Of a stretch of DNA of 64,000 bases, positions 17,260-26,618 are shown one piece after another. A model generated the notes under the pieces. The model searched no databases and had not been told where the DNA came from. It worked only from the letters and a program-made list of their open reading frames with translations. How positions within the stretch are numbered: the first letter of the stretch is position 1; every line of letters starts with the position of its first letter. A program made the translations under genes and the position numbers. This stretch comes from Fontisubflavum oceani (lineage in GTDB: Bacteria > Pseudomonadota > Alphaproteobacteria > Rhodobacterales > Rhodobacteraceae): assembly GCF_030407165.1 (NCBI RefSeq), contig NZ_CP129111.1:3162001-3226000 (forward strand), in the 5' to 3' direction.

Positions 17260-18517
17260 TTATGCAGGTCCTTCAATTAAAATGGCGCGGAAATCATTCA
17301 CATTTGTCAGGGTCGGCCCGGTGATCACTTGATCGCCCAAAGCCGCGAAGAACCCATGCGCGTCGTTCTGCGCTAAAGCCTCCGCCGCATCCGCCCCCGC
17401 CGCCACTGCTTTGACCAGAGTCTGCGGCCCGATCACGGCACCGGCAACCTCCGCCGCCCCATCCACGCCATCCGTGTCACAGGCCAGTGCGTGGATACCT
17501 GGCGCCCCCTTTAACGCCAAAGCCAGCGCGAGCGCATACTCCGCGTTCGGCCCGCCAACGCCCGCGCCGCGGCGCGTCACGGTCAGTTCACCGCCCGAAA
17601 GGATCAGATGTGGCGCGGCGCCAGGTGCCATCGCCCGTTGGCGGGTCAGCGCAAGGGCGGCGTGTTCGGCCGCAACGTCGCGGGCCTCTCCCTCAAGCGC
17701 ATCACTCAGGATTTCGACGGTTATACCCCCTGCTCCGCCAGTTCTGCGGCGGCAGCCAGAGATTGCGACGGCGCGGCGTAGAGGCGGTTCTCAACCGTTT
17801 CCAAACGCGGGTCGCCGGGAGGCAGGACCCCAGTGGGCGCGGACAAAACCGCGCCCACCGAGTCCGATATGTCGATCCGCCACTCCGACAAAATGCGTGC
17901 GGCGTCTTGTGGGGTGCTGCTATCGGCCACGGTTGGACCGGACCCGATAAAGGCCGGATCGTCGCCCGGCACATCGGAAATCAGCAAGGTCAACATCTTG
18001 GCGGGATAGGCTGCGGCGGCCAGTTGCCCCCCTTCACCCGGCTCAGATGTTTGCGCACCGTATTCATCTGATCAATCGGCGCGCCGGAGGCCAAAAGCGC
18101 GGCGTTGATCGCTTGCTTTTCGTCCAAACTGATCTCGCCCGCGGGCTGCACCAGCAAAGCCGAAGCCCCACCCGAGATCAGCGCCAAGACAAAATCATCT
18201 GGGCCAAGGCCGTCAAGCAACGCCAACATGCGGGCGGTTGCCGCCTGCCCGGCTGCGTCCGGCACGGGATGCGCCGCCTCGACAATCTCGATGCCCTGGC
18301 AAGGGCGCGCATAGCCATAGCGCGTGATGACGAGCCCGTCGCAAGGCCCCCAAACGCTCTCCACCGCTTCCGCCATACGGGCCGACGCTTTGCCCGCGCC
18401 GACCACCAGCACCCGGCCATCTGGTTTGGGCGGCAGGTGATCCGGCAAGCTGCGCATCGGGTCCGCGACTTCGACCGCCCGGTCAAAGAGGGCGCGGAGG
18501 CGGGTTTCTGGTGTCAT
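17260..18517 (-). pseudogene. Glycerate kinase / hydroxypyruvate reductase-like (DUF4147-MOFRL), two frameshifts
   Basis: Phosphorylates D-glycerate to 2-phosphoglycerate, feeding products of tartronate-semialdehyde or sugar-acid breakdown into glycolysis. Segment 1 (18517 to about 18015) holds RVLVVGAGKASARMAEAVE and LISGGASALL. Segment 2 (to about 17723) holds LLISDVPGDDPAFIGSGPT. Segment 3 (to 17260) is the MOFRL domain with LSGGELTVT, GGPNAEYALALAL and ACDTDGVDG. Reading seven G for six near 18015 and six G for five near 17728 rebuilds a continuous protein, so both breaks look like homopolymer errors. The start at 18517 overlaps the LacI stop by four bases. Confidence 0.85.
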
Positions 18518-19527
18518 ATCTGCCCTCGTTGACTGGAGGCCCGGGTTACGAGATGCACATCGGTATAATACTCCGATGGTGGCTTCCTTCCATTCTCCAA
18601 CCAATTTAACATCAAATTAGCCGAAAAATCTCCGAAACTTGCAATATCACAACTCACCGAGGAGAGCTGTGGATAAACCTGTGCACATTCTTCGATATCG
18701 TCGAAGCCGACCACTTGAAACTCAGGTCCGACCTTGCGGCCAATCTCCGCAAAGCCCGACAACATGCCCAGGGCCACGAGGTCATTAAAACACACAGCCG
18801 CATCGATCTTGGGATGGTCCCGTGTCAGTTGCAAGGCCGCCTCCCGTCCGAACCCCCGCGCTGCGCGACCGGGCAAGATGAACGGTTTGCGTCCTGCGGC
18901 GGCCAGCGTGCTGAGATAGCCCGACAGCCGCTCTTGTGTGATCGGCAACCCCTCCACCCCGCCGACGAAGGCGATATTCTCAGCGCCAGTGTCCAAGAGA
19001 TGCTGCGTCGCCTCCGCCCCGCCGGTTGCGTAGTCGAAGGACGCAAATGGGAAGAGATCGGTCCGCGGATCCGCGCAGCGCAACATCTGTAGACACGGCA
19101 GACCGGCGCGCGCGATCCGGTCGAACATCGCCTCCGTCTCGCCATAGGCGGGTGAAATTACCAAGCCTGACACGCCATGCTCAATCATCGAGCCTGCAAC
19201 CTGGGCCTGCAACGCGTCGTCCTCATCAGTGTTCGAGATGATCGTGGCATAGCCGCGCGCGGCGAGGCTCATCTGCACAGAGGTGGCAAATTCGGTGAAA
19301 AACGGGTTGCGGAGGTCGTTGATCACCATCCCGATCAGGCCCACGCCGCCCGCGCGCAATTGCGCCGCCGCCCGGTTATAGACATAGCCCAGATCGGCCA
19401 TAGATTTGCGCACCAGATCAGCGGTCTCCGCCTTGACCAGCGGGCTCCGCTGCAACACCAGCGAAACCGTGGATTTTGACACGCCCGCATGGTCGGCCAC
19501 ATCCAATATGGTCGGTCTTTTGCTCAA
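18514..19527 (-). CDS. LacI-family transcriptional regulator (within the catabolic operon)
   Basis: 337 residues. The N-terminal LacI helix-turn-helix is PTILDVADHAGVSKSTVSLVLQ, followed by the hinge helix (VYNRAAAQLRAGG). The periplasmic-binding-like effector domain has GMVINDLRNPFF and VVGFDDIEECAQ. Sugar or sugar-acid effectors are usual. It is encoded between the DUF993 gene and glycerate kinase and is co-transcribed with the enzymes it probably controls. Palindromes with TTGGAA/TTCCAA arms upstream of this operon (24559) and of the Gfo/Idh operon (35047-35081) are its likely operators. Confidence 0.92.
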   Translation of the reverse strand: MSKRPTILDVADHAGVSKSTVSLVLQRSPLVKAETADLVRKSMADLGYVYNRAAAQLRAGGVGLIGMVINDLRNPFFTEFATSVQMSLAARGYATIISNTDEDDALQAQVAGSMIEHGVSGLVISPAYGETEAMFDRIARAGLPCLQMLRCADPRTDLFPFASFDYATGGAEATQHLLDTGAENIAFVGGVEGLPITQERLSGYLSTLAAAGRKPFILPGRAARGFGREAALQLTRDHPKIDAAVCFNDLVALGMLSGFAEIGRKVGPEFQVVGFDDIEECAQVYPQLSSVSCDIASFGDFSANLMLNWLENGRKPPSEYYTDVHLVTRASSQRGQI

Positions 19528-19533
19528 CCCCGC

Positions 19534-20715
19534 CTATCCCCAGTCGATCCCATACACGCCCAATAACACGCGCATCCGCGCCTCCGCCAGATCAGGCCGG
19601 GCCAAAAGCCGCGCCTGATCCGCAAGGCGAAAGACCTCCGCATAATGGGTAATCTCGCGGGCGGATTGGAACCCGCCGGGCATGATGAAATGGTCCTGCG
19701 CACCGTTCAGCCAAGCCAGAAAGGCGATGTCCGCTTTGTAGAATTGCGTGGGAGCTTTGAAGATTTCTCGGCTCAGCGGAACGGTTGGTGCCAGAAGCGC
19801 GTGATAGGTCTGAGGATCGCCCTGCGCGAGCGCCCCAAGCGCCTGCGCCGCGGCAGGTGCGATCGCCGCGAAAATGCCGAGAAGCGCGTGGGAATGGTGT
19901 GCCCCGTCGCCCTCGATCAAGGGCGCATAGTTGAAATCATCACCGGTGTAGAGCCGGACATCCTCCGGCAGCCGCGCGCGGAAGGCTTCTTCATGAGCCT
20001 GATCCAAAAGGGAGATCTTTATGCCATCGACCTTATGTTGATGCGCCTTGATGATCGCCAGCACCGCGTCGGACGCGGCGGCCACATCAGCGCTGCCCCA
20101 ATAGCCAGACAGCGCCGGATCAAACATATCGCCGAGCCAGTGCAAGATCACAGGATCCTTTGCTTGGCCAAGCAAATGGCCATAAACGCGCGCATAGGTT
20201 TCGGCATCCGCCCCGATCGCCGGCAGCGCGCGGGTCGCCATCAAGATGATCTGCCCATCCGCCGCCTCAATCGCCGCCATTTGCTCTTCATACGCCGCGA
20301 TAATGGCATCGGCGGTGCGGAGTTCTTCCAACGGCACCTGATCGGTTCCAGCGCCGCAGGCCACGCGCGGGGTTAGCGGATGCGCCTTCGCCTCGATCAT
20401 GGTGCGCTCGATTAGCTCTTTAGCAGTGGCCCAATCCACCCCCATCCCGCGCTGTGCCGTGTCCATCGCTTCGGCGAGACCAAGCCCCTGATCCCAAAGA
20501 TAATGGCGGAATTTCAACGTGCTGTCCCAATCCACCGCTGGCCGCCCCTGCCAGGGCGCGCGTTCGGCCAAGGGATCACTCACCACATGGGCCGCCGCAA
20601 AGGCCGTGCGGGTGAAGGGTACCGATGGCGCGCGTGGGGTTAGCGGATCACCTTGCAATCTGTAGGGTTCCAGCGTGCCGGAATAGGTTGGGAGCAGCAT
20701 CGGATCATACCCCAT
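19534..20715 (-). CDS. DUF993 protein (dihydrodipicolinate synthase-like TIM barrel)
   Basis: 393 residues with the DUF993 layout. It has RTAFAAAHVVSDPLAERAP, then VDWDSTLKFRHYLWDQGLGLAEAMDTAQRGMG, CGAGTDQVPLEEL, ILHWLGDMFDPALSGYWG, and KVDGIKISLLD, where the Lys of GIKISLLD is the candidate Schiff-base residue. Members are annotated as dihydrodipicolinate synthase-like but are not characterised as such. Here it probably acts as an aldolase or lyase on an oxidised sugar made by the GMC/SDR enzymes. The ATG at 20715 overlaps the GMC stop; ATG 20700 is an alternative. Confidence 0.82.
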   Translation of the reverse strand: MGYDPMLLPTYSGTLEPYRLQGDPLTPRAPSVPFTRTAFAAAHVVSDPLAERAPWQGRPAVDWDSTLKFRHYLWDQGLGLAEAMDTAQRGMGVDWATAKELIERTMIEAKAHPLTPRVACGAGTDQVPLEELRTADAIIAAYEEQMAAIEAADGQIILMATRALPAIGADAETYARVYGHLLGQAKDPVILHWLGDMFDPALSGYWGSADVAAASDAVLAIIKAHQHKVDGIKISLLDQAHEEAFRARLPEDVRLYTGDDFNYAPLIEGDGAHHSHALLGIFAAIAPAAAQALGALAQGDPQTYHALLAPTVPLSREIFKAPTQFYKADIAFLAWLNGAQDHFIMPGGFQSAREITHYAEVFRLADQARLLARPDLAEARMRVLLGVYGIDWG

Positions 20716-22288
20716 GATCGGCGCGGATCATGTCGGCGGCTTTCTCTGCGATCATGATGGTCGGCGCATTGGTATTGGAGGAAATCAGCCGCGGCATGAT
20801 CGACGCATCGACCACGCGCAACCCACTGATCCCATTGAATTTCAGTCTGGTATCGACCACCGCCGCAGCATCCGGACCCATGCGGCACGTCCCCGCCGGG
20901 TGATGGTCTGTCTTGGCATTGGCGCAGGCGAAGTCGTGGAGCTCTTCGTCGCTCTGAACATCCGGGCCAGGCAACACCTCCCGCTTCACGAAGGGTTTCA
21001 GCGCATCCTGGCGCAGAATCTCCTGCGCCAGTTTCAGCCCCCGGATCGACATCTCGCGATCATGCGGGTCGGCCCAGTAATTCGGATCGATGAGGGGCGC
21101 GGCCGCCGGGTCCGCACCGGCCAATCGCACGGTGCCACGCGACCTGGGGCGCAGATAAGCCGAGTTGAGGGTGACACCGGGGTTCGCCATCTTCGCAACG
21201 CCCGCTTCGATCCCGGAGCCGAGGCCAAGATGGAACTGAATATCCGGGCTGCGCGCGCCCTCTTCGGCATACCAAAATCCGCCCGTTTCAAAGAGGCTGG
21301 AGGCCACCGGCCCGCGCTTGGTGAGCAGATATTGCAGCCCCGCAACCGCGGACCAATGTGGCTTGGCATATTTGTCATAGGTATGATCGCCGGTGCATTC
21401 GGAGATGGTAAACAGGTCCAGGTGATCTTGTAGATTGGCACCGATCTCCGGCTGATCGAGGATCACGTCAACACCCACCTCTCGCAGATGATCCGCCGGG
21501 CCAAGCCCGGAGAGCATCAGCAATCTGGGCGATCCGATCGCGCCGGAAGACAAGATCACCTCCTGCTCCGCCATCACCCGAGCGCCATCCATCAGTTCCA
21601 CACCAACCGCACGATGGTTTTCAACAATGAGCCGGCGCACTTGAACACCAGTTTTGACCGTCAAATTGGGCCGATTGCGAGCCGGTTTTAGATACGCAGC
21701 CGAAGTTGAAGATCGGCGCGCATGTTTTTGAGTAAGTTGATAAAATCCAACACCATCTTGGGTCTCTCCTGTCATGTCATGATTGCGCGGAATGCCCAAC
21801 TCAGCCGCTGCGTCGAAATACGCATCGCAGATCGGCAAGGGCGCGCGGGGTTGTGAGACGCCAAGCGGACCGCCCTGCCCGTGATAAGTGTTGTTATAGG
21901 TGTCATTGTCCTCAGCCTTGCGAAAGTAAGGCAGCACATCGTCGTAGCCCCAGCCATCGCACCCGATCTGCCGCCACTCATCGTAATCGAGCGCATTGCC
22001 GCGCGTGTAGATCTGCGCATTGACGGTCGAACCGCCACCGATCACCCGAGCTTGCGTATAGTTGAGTACGCGGTTCTGCATGTGCCGCTGCGGCACGGTC
22101 TGCCAGCCCCAGGCGCCGATCCCTTTAGTCATTTTGGCGAACCCGGCAGGCATCTTGTAGAACGGATGCCAATCGCGGCCCCCGGCCTCTAACAGGCAAA
22201 CCGTTAGGTCAGCGGACTCAGACAGCCGCGCCGCGAGGACGCACCCGGCGCTTCCGCCGCCAACGATGATAATGTCGTAGCTCTCCGC
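20705..22288 (-). CDS. GMC-family FAD-dependent oxidoreductase (choline dehydrogenase-like), copy 1
   Basis: 527 residues. It has the N-terminal dinucleotide motif DIIIVGGGSAGCVLAARLSE, the GMC signature ARVIGGGSTVNAQIYTRG, and the C-terminal catalytic region HHPAGTCRMG with VVDASIMPRLISSNTNAPTIMIAEKAADMI. Such enzymes oxidise primary or secondary alcohols of choline, polyols or sugars, passing electrons to oxygen or a carrier. The start at 22288 follows GAGGGGAAG, 10 bases after the SDR stop. Substrate unknown; the operon suggests a polyol or sugar derivative. Confidence 0.9.
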   Translation of the reverse strand, partial: AESYDIIIVGGGSAGCVLAARLSESADLTVCLLEAGGRDWHPFYKMPAGFAKMTKGIGAWGWQTVPQRHMQNRVLNYTQARVIGGGSTVNAQIYTRGNALDYDEWRQIGCDGWGYDDVLPYFRKAEDNDTYNNTYHGQGGPLGVSQPRAPLPICDAYFDAAAELGIPRNHDMTGETQDGVGFYQLTQKHARRSSTSAAYLKPARNRPNLTVKTGVQVRRLIVENHRAVGVELMDGARVMAEQEVILSSGAIGSPRLLMLSGLGPADHLREVGVDVILDQPEIGANLQDHLDLFTISECTGDHTYDKYAKPHWSAVAGLQYLLTKRGPVASSLFETGGFWYAEEGARSPDIQFHLGLGSGIEAGVAKMANPGVTLNSAYLRPRSRGTVRLAGADPAAAPLIDPNYWADPHDREMSIRGLKLAQEILRQDALKPFVKREVLPGPDVQSDEELHDFACANAKTDHHPAGTCRMGPDAAAVVDTRLKFNGISGLRVVDASIMPRLISSNTNAPTIMIAEKAADMIRADHGV

Positions 22289-22298
22289 CATCTTCCCC

Positions 22299-23051
22299 TC
22301 ACAACCGCTGGATCGACAAGCCGCCATCGACCGGGATCACTGCCCCGGTCGCGAAGGCGAATTGTCCGCTCGCCAAGGCCGCAACCGCGCGCCCGATATC
22401 GGCGGGCTCGCCCCATCGTTTCGCCGGGACCAAACCGGCCTGAATCGACGCGTCATATTTGTCTTTCACCGCCGCGGTCATCGGGGTGTCGATGATGCCG
22501 GGACGCAGGTCGAAAACACCGATCCCCGCCTCGGCCAGCCGAGCCGCATAGAGCTGCGCCATCATTGCGGCAGCGGCTTTCGAGATGCAGTATTCGGCCC
22601 GCTCAACCGAGACCATTTCGGCACTGACCGAGGTGATGAACTGGATCGATCGATAGGGCCCATCCAGGGCGGCCAACATGCGCCGGGCCACCTCTTGCGC
22701 CAGGAAGAACCCGCCGCGCAGGTTGACGGCCATCACGTGATCGAAACTCTCGACGGTCATCTCGAGCATGTCACCCCGGATCTTGGCCGGTACGCCCGCA
22801 TTGGAGACAAAACAACTCACCGGTCCGAGACGCTCGCCAACGGCGTCAAGAAGGCGAGCTTCGCCGCCTATCTCACTCAAATCATATTGAAAATACTCTA
22901 AGCCCAACGCCGAAACGGCCTCTCGAACTGCAACGCTATCTGCCGGAAGCTCCGCGCAAATCGCAACCCGAAACCCGGCCTCTTTCAGGGCTTGCGCAAT
23001 GCCAAACCCAATCCCTTGTTGTCCCCCAGTGATCAACGCGACGCGGGTCAT
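22299..23051 (-). CDS. Short-chain dehydrogenase/reductase
   Basis: 250 residues. The NAD(P)-binding motif is TGGQQGIGFGIA, followed by SNAGVPA, the catalytic Ser in FITSVSAEM and YCISK (Tyr-x3-Lys). The C-terminus has TGAVIPVDGGLSIQRL. Acts on a hydroxyl or keto group of the pathway intermediate. The ATG at 23051 gives a canonical MTRVALITGG start and overlaps the GMC copy 2 stop by four bases. It sits between two GMC oxidoreductases, so it likely works on the same substrate. Confidence 0.92.
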   Translation of the reverse strand: MTRVALITGGQQGIGFGIAQALKEAGFRVAICAELPADSVAVREAVSALGLEYFQYDLSEIGGEARLLDAVGERLGPVSCFVSNAGVPAKIRGDMLEMTVESFDHVMAVNLRGGFFLAQEVARRMLAALDGPYRSIQFITSVSAEMVSVERAEYCISKAAAAMMAQLYAARLAEAGIGVFDLRPGIIDTPMTAAVKDKYDASIQAGLVPAKRWGEPADIGRAVAALASGQFAFATGAVIPVDGGLSIQRL

Positions 23052-24544
23052 CCGGCAAGCTCCGTTTCTGTGATATGTGCCGCGCTGCGCAACGCGTTGG
23101 CGGCGATGGTAAGCGCCGGGTTCACGGCGGCCGAGGTCGGCAAAATGCTGGCATCGGTGATAAAGAGATTGGGATGATCGAAGCTCCGGCCGAAGGAGTC
23201 GACCACGCTGGTCGCCGGGTCGCGCCCCATCCGCGCGGTGCCGCATTGATGCGACGGCGTGCGGCGATCAAAGGGACGTGAGAGGATCACCGGGAATCCC
23301 GCCTTGCGCAGGATCCGTTTCAGGCGAGCAACCAGGGCTTCATGGGTCGCCCAATTGGAGCACTTCCAATCCAGCACGATCCGATCCTCTTTAAGCGTCA
23401 CCCGGCTCTCCGGATCGGGCAGATCCTCCGACATGACATAGAAATCAATTGCATGATCCGCGATCCAGCGGGCCAGCGGACGTGGCAATCGCGTCTGCGC
23501 CGCAAGGATCGGGGCGGAGACCCGGCCAAGCAGTTGGATATTGCCAAGCGGTGCATCACCAGGGCCGCCGCTGGTATAGAAATCATTGATCTGCAGCGTC
23601 TTTTGGTAGGTCGCGCGGTTGCGGCGGAACGGATGGATCGCCAGCGCGGCGGAGCAATTGTGGTTCATAAAATTCCGCCCGACCTGATCGGAGCGGTTGG
23701 CAAGACCGGTCGGGTAAGCTTCAGTCGCGGACCGCAGCAAAAGTGCGGCGGTGTTTACGGCCCCAGCGGCCAGTGCCACATATCGAGCGGTTATTTCGAC
23801 CTGGCCCGTCGACCCGGTCGCGTGAACGCCGAGAATGCGGCCCGCGCCATCAACCTGCAGCTTGTCAACATGCACACCCGTCTCAACCGTCACATTGTCA
23901 AACGCCAAAGCTTGGGCCAGCCCGACGCTCTCCGCGTCCATTTTGGCGCCGGTTGTATCTGGAAATGCGTCCCAAGGCGTCGCTGCGCGCGCCAACCACT
24001 TCGGCAAATCCACGCCAAGTGGTAAAGAGGAAGGGTGCAGCCCCACCCCAATCAGACGCGCGCGCAGATCGGCAATCTCGGACTCATCGGGCAGCGGCGG
24101 ATGTGGGTAAGCCCCGGAATGCGGCGGCTCGGTCGGGTCTTCGCCAAGCATCCCGCGCACCTGATACATCTCTTCGGCCGCCTGATACCACGGCTCAAGC
24201 GCCGCGTAGGTGATGGGCCAGCCAGTCGTCGTGCCGCCCAGATGGGCAATCGGCGCAAAATCCGCCGCGCGATAGCGCAGCAAGACCGCGCCATAGAATT
24301 TGCTGTTGCCGCCAACGCAATAGTAATTGCCGGGATTGAACGGTTGCCCCGCTCCATCAAGCCATGTCTCATCTGGCCGAAACACACCCTCCCCGAATAT
24401 CGCCTGCGGATCGCGTGCATCGGTGCAGTCGTCCAAGCGCTCACCCCGTTCCAGGATAACAATGCGTGCGCCGGTCGGCGCCAGAGCGGCGGCCAATGTG
24501 GCCCCGCCCATGCCGGAGCCAATGATCAAAACGTCGATGCTCAT
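23048..24544 (-). CDS. GMC-family FAD-dependent oxidoreductase, copy 2
   Basis: 498 residues, only distantly like copy 1. It begins MSIDVLIIGSGMGGATLAAAL and has GQPFNPGNYYCVGGNSKFYGAVLLRY, where copy 1 has the canonical GMC signature. It ends with HQCGTARMG, NLFITDASILPTSAAVNPALTIAANALR. This variant resembles the gluconate/sugar 3-dehydrogenase-like GMC group. No Tat signal is visible, so it should be cytoplasmic. First enzyme gene of the operon, after the terminator at 24590-24609 and the candidate LacI operator at 24559-24572. Confidence 0.88.
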   Translation of the reverse strand: MSIDVLIIGSGMGGATLAAALAPTGARIVILERGERLDDCTDARDPQAIFGEGVFRPDETWLDGAGQPFNPGNYYCVGGNSKFYGAVLLRYRAADFAPIAHLGGTTTGWPITYAALEPWYQAAEEMYQVRGMLGEDPTEPPHSGAYPHPPLPDESEIADLRARLIGVGLHPSSLPLGVDLPKWLARAATPWDAFPDTTGAKMDAESVGLAQALAFDNVTVETGVHVDKLQVDGAGRILGVHATGSTGQVEITARYVALAAGAVNTAALLLRSATEAYPTGLANRSDQVGRNFMNHNCSAALAIHPFRRNRATYQKTLQINDFYTSGGPGDAPLGNIQLLGRVSAPILAAQTRLPRPLARWIADHAIDFYVMSEDLPDPESRVTLKEDRIVLDWKCSNWATHEALVARLKRILRKAGFPVILSRPFDRRTPSHQCGTARMGRDPATSVVDSFGRSFDHPNLFITDASILPTSAAVNPALTIAANALRSAAHITETELAG

Positions 24545-24558
24545 CCTGCAACTCGCAT

Positions 24559-24572
24559 TTGGAACCTTCCAA
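24559..24572. promoter_or_regulatory. Candidate LacI operator before the GMC/SDR/DUF993 operon
   Basis: TTGGAACCTTCCAA: perfect six-base arms around a non-palindromic CC centre, 14 bases upstream of the GMC copy 2 start. The same half-sites recur at 35047-35060. Probably bound by the LacI protein encoded within this operon, giving autoregulation. Confidence 0.55.
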
Positions 24573-24589
24573 TTCCAACTCAAAAGAAA

Positions 24590-24609
24590 GGGCGGCACGC
24601 GGGCCGCCC
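24590..24609 (-). terminator. Rho-independent terminator after the sugar ABC operon
   Basis: On the reverse strand, GGGCGGC (24609-24603) pairs with GCCGCCC (24596-24590), followed immediately by TTTCTTTTG. It lies 8 bases after the ABC ATPase stop and separates importer transcription from the downstream GMC operon. Confidence 0.8.
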
Positions 24610-24616
24610 CGATGGG

Positions 24617-25732
24617 TCAGCCGATCCGATCTTCGGTCTTGGGATCGAACGCCACAGCCTTGTCCATATTGATCGCGAAATCAAATGCGCTGCCGGGATG
24701 CACATTTGCATCGGCCCGCATCCGCGCGATGCAATCCTTGCCCGAGATGGTCGAGGTCACGAATGTGTCGGCCCCGGCCGGTTCCGTGACACCCACCGTG
24801 TTTGGGAAGCTTTGCACATGCAGCGCCTTGCGATCCGCACCTTCCGGGTCGGTGATCGCCTCGGGCCGGATACCAAGGATGATCTCCTTGCCCAAATAGG
24901 CGCGCAAATTGGCGGACTCTGCGGCGAACCGCAGGCGGACCGGTTTGCCCTCGGCATCGGTCACCTCGGCATGAAGCGCGCCATTTTCGTCCACCACCGT
25001 CGCGGGCAGAAGGTTCATCGAGGGCGACCCCATGAAGCTCGCGACAAATAGATTGGAGGGGTTGTTATAGATCTCGCTCGGCGTGCCAAGTTGCTGCACA
25101 TAGCCGTTGAACATCACCGCGATCCGGGTCGAAAGCGTCATCGCCTCAATCTGATCATGGGTCACGTAAACGATTGTTGTGCTGAGCTTTTGGTGCAGTT
25201 TCTTGATCTCGGTCCGCATATCGACACGCAGCTTCGCGTCGAGATTGGAAAGCGGCTCATCAAACAGGAAGACATCCGGGTTCCGCACCAAGGCACGGCC
25301 CATCGCAACCCGCTGGCGCTGCCCGCCGGAAAGCTGGCCCGGCTTGCGGTCGAGCAGGTTTTCGATCTGCAGAAGCTTGGCCACATCGGCCATCGCCTTC
25401 TCGCGCTCCGGCTTCGGTGTGCCATGCATTTCCAAACCAAAGGTGATGTTCTGGCCAACCGTCATATTCGGGTAGAGCGCATAGGACTGAAACACCATCG
25501 CGATATTGCGTTTGGACGGGTGGACGCCATTCACGACCTTGTCCTTGATCGCGATCTCACCGGACGTGATCCCCTCAAGCCCCGCGATCATGTTCAACAG
25601 CGTGGATTTTCCGCAGCCGGATGGGCCCACCAGAACTAGGAACTCCCCCTCCTCCACCGAGATATCGACTTGGTGCAATACCTCGACCGCGCCGTAGGAT
25701 TTGGTGACGTTGTTGATGTCGAGAAAACCCAT
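24617..25732 (-). CDS. ugpC: Sugar ABC transporter ATPase (UgpC/MalK type)
   Basis: 371 residues: Walker A GPSGCGKST, Q-loop FQSYALYPNMTV, signature LSGGQRQRVAMGRALVRNP, Walker B VFLFDEPLSNLDAKLR, switch His in VTHDQ, then a C-terminal TOBE region (EIILGIRPEAI). Energises carbohydrate import for the adjacent permeases. Such ATPases often serve several importers. The symbol reflects family naming, not known glycerol-phosphate specificity. It starts four bases after the permease stop. Confidence 0.92.
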   Translation of the reverse strand: MGFLDINNVTKSYGAVEVLHQVDISVEEGEFLVLVGPSGCGKSTLLNMIAGLEGITSGEIAIKDKVVNGVHPSKRNIAMVFQSYALYPNMTVGQNITFGLEMHGTPKPEREKAMADVAKLLQIENLLDRKPGQLSGGQRQRVAMGRALVRNPDVFLFDEPLSNLDAKLRVDMRTEIKKLHQKLSTTIVYVTHDQIEAMTLSTRIAVMFNGYVQQLGTPSEIYNNPSNLFVASFMGSPSMNLLPATVVDENGALHAEVTDAEGKPVRLRFAAESANLRAYLGKEIILGIRPEAITDPEGADRKALHVQSFPNTVGVTEPAGADTFVTSTISGKDCIARMRADANVHPGSAFDFAINMDKAVAFDPKTEDRIG

Positions 25733-25736
25733 GGGT

Positions 25737-26618
25737 CTATCCTTTGACTGAGCCGGCCATGAGACCGCGCACGAAATATCGGCCCGCAACGATATAGACG
25801 AGCAAGGTGGGCCCGGCGGCCATGATCGCGCCGGCGAAATGGACGTTGTATTCGCGCACACCGGTCGACGAATTGACGAGGTTGTTCAGCGCCACCGTCA
25901 TCGGCGCACCGCCGCCGCTGGCGAAGGAGGCGCCAAACAGGAAATCGTTCCAGATATTGGTGAACAGCCAGATCACGCAAACAACCGTGATCGGCCCCGA
26001 TGACGGAATCAGGATGCGCCAGAAAATCTGGAAAAACCCGGCCCCATCAATCTGCGCCGCCCGCACCAGCTCCGTCGGGAAGGCGGCGTAGTAGTTGCGG
26101 AAATAGAGCGTCGAGAACCCGATGCCATAGACCACATGGACCAGCACGAGGCCCGCGGTGGTGCCCGCGACATCGAGGATACCAAGGATACGGGCCATCG
26201 GGATCAGCACGATCTGAAACGGGATGAAGCAGGAAAACAGCATCAGGCCGAAGACCAACGTATCGCCCCGGAACCGCCATTTGGTCAGGATATAGCCGTT
26301 CAATGCTCCGATGATCGTGCAGATCACCACCGCTGGCACGACCATCCTGATCGAGTTCCAGAAATAGGGACGCAAGCCCGTGGGTTCGACACCGATCTGC
26401 GCCGTGGACCAGGCATCTAGCCAGGGCTGGATCGTCCAGACCTCCGGCAGGGCGATCATCTGGCCACCGGTGATCTCGCTAAGCGGTTTGACCGAGTTCA
26501 CCAGCATGATGAAGAAGGGCAGAAGGTAGAAAAGCGCGAAGAGCAGCAAGAAAAGATAGATGAAGGTGCGCGTGGCGCGGCTCATCCGAATGGCACTGTC
26601 TTGGGAGGCGATGGACAT
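25737..26618 (-). CDS. Carbohydrate ABC transporter permease (MalG type)
   Basis: 293 residues with six membrane segments. The first is IYLFLLLFALFYLLPFFIMLVNS. The EAA loop is ELVRAAQIDGAGFFQIFWRILIPSSGP. The ATG at 26618 shares a base with the stop of the upstream permease (TGATG). Forms the membrane channel with the MalF-type partner. Confidence 0.93.
   Translation of the reverse strand: MSIASQDSAIRMSRATRTFIYLFLLLFALFYLLPFFIMLVNSVKPLSEITGGQMIALPEVWTIQPWLDAWSTAQIGVEPTGLRPYFWNSIRMVVPAVVICTIIGALNGYILTKWRFRGDTLVFGLMLFSCFIPFQIVLIPMARILGILDVAGTTAGLVLVHVVYGIGFSTLYFRNYYAAFPTELVRAAQIDGAGFFQIFWRILIPSSGPITVVCVIWLFTNIWNDFLFGASFASGGGAPMTVALNNLVNSSTGVREYNVHFAGAIMAAGPTLLVYIVAGRYFVRGLMAGSVKG

Noticed and set aside
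17260..18517. Glycerate kinase as three separate small genes
   Set aside because: The three frames hold successive parts of one DUF4147-MOFRL protein and rejoin by restoring one G in each of two G-runs.
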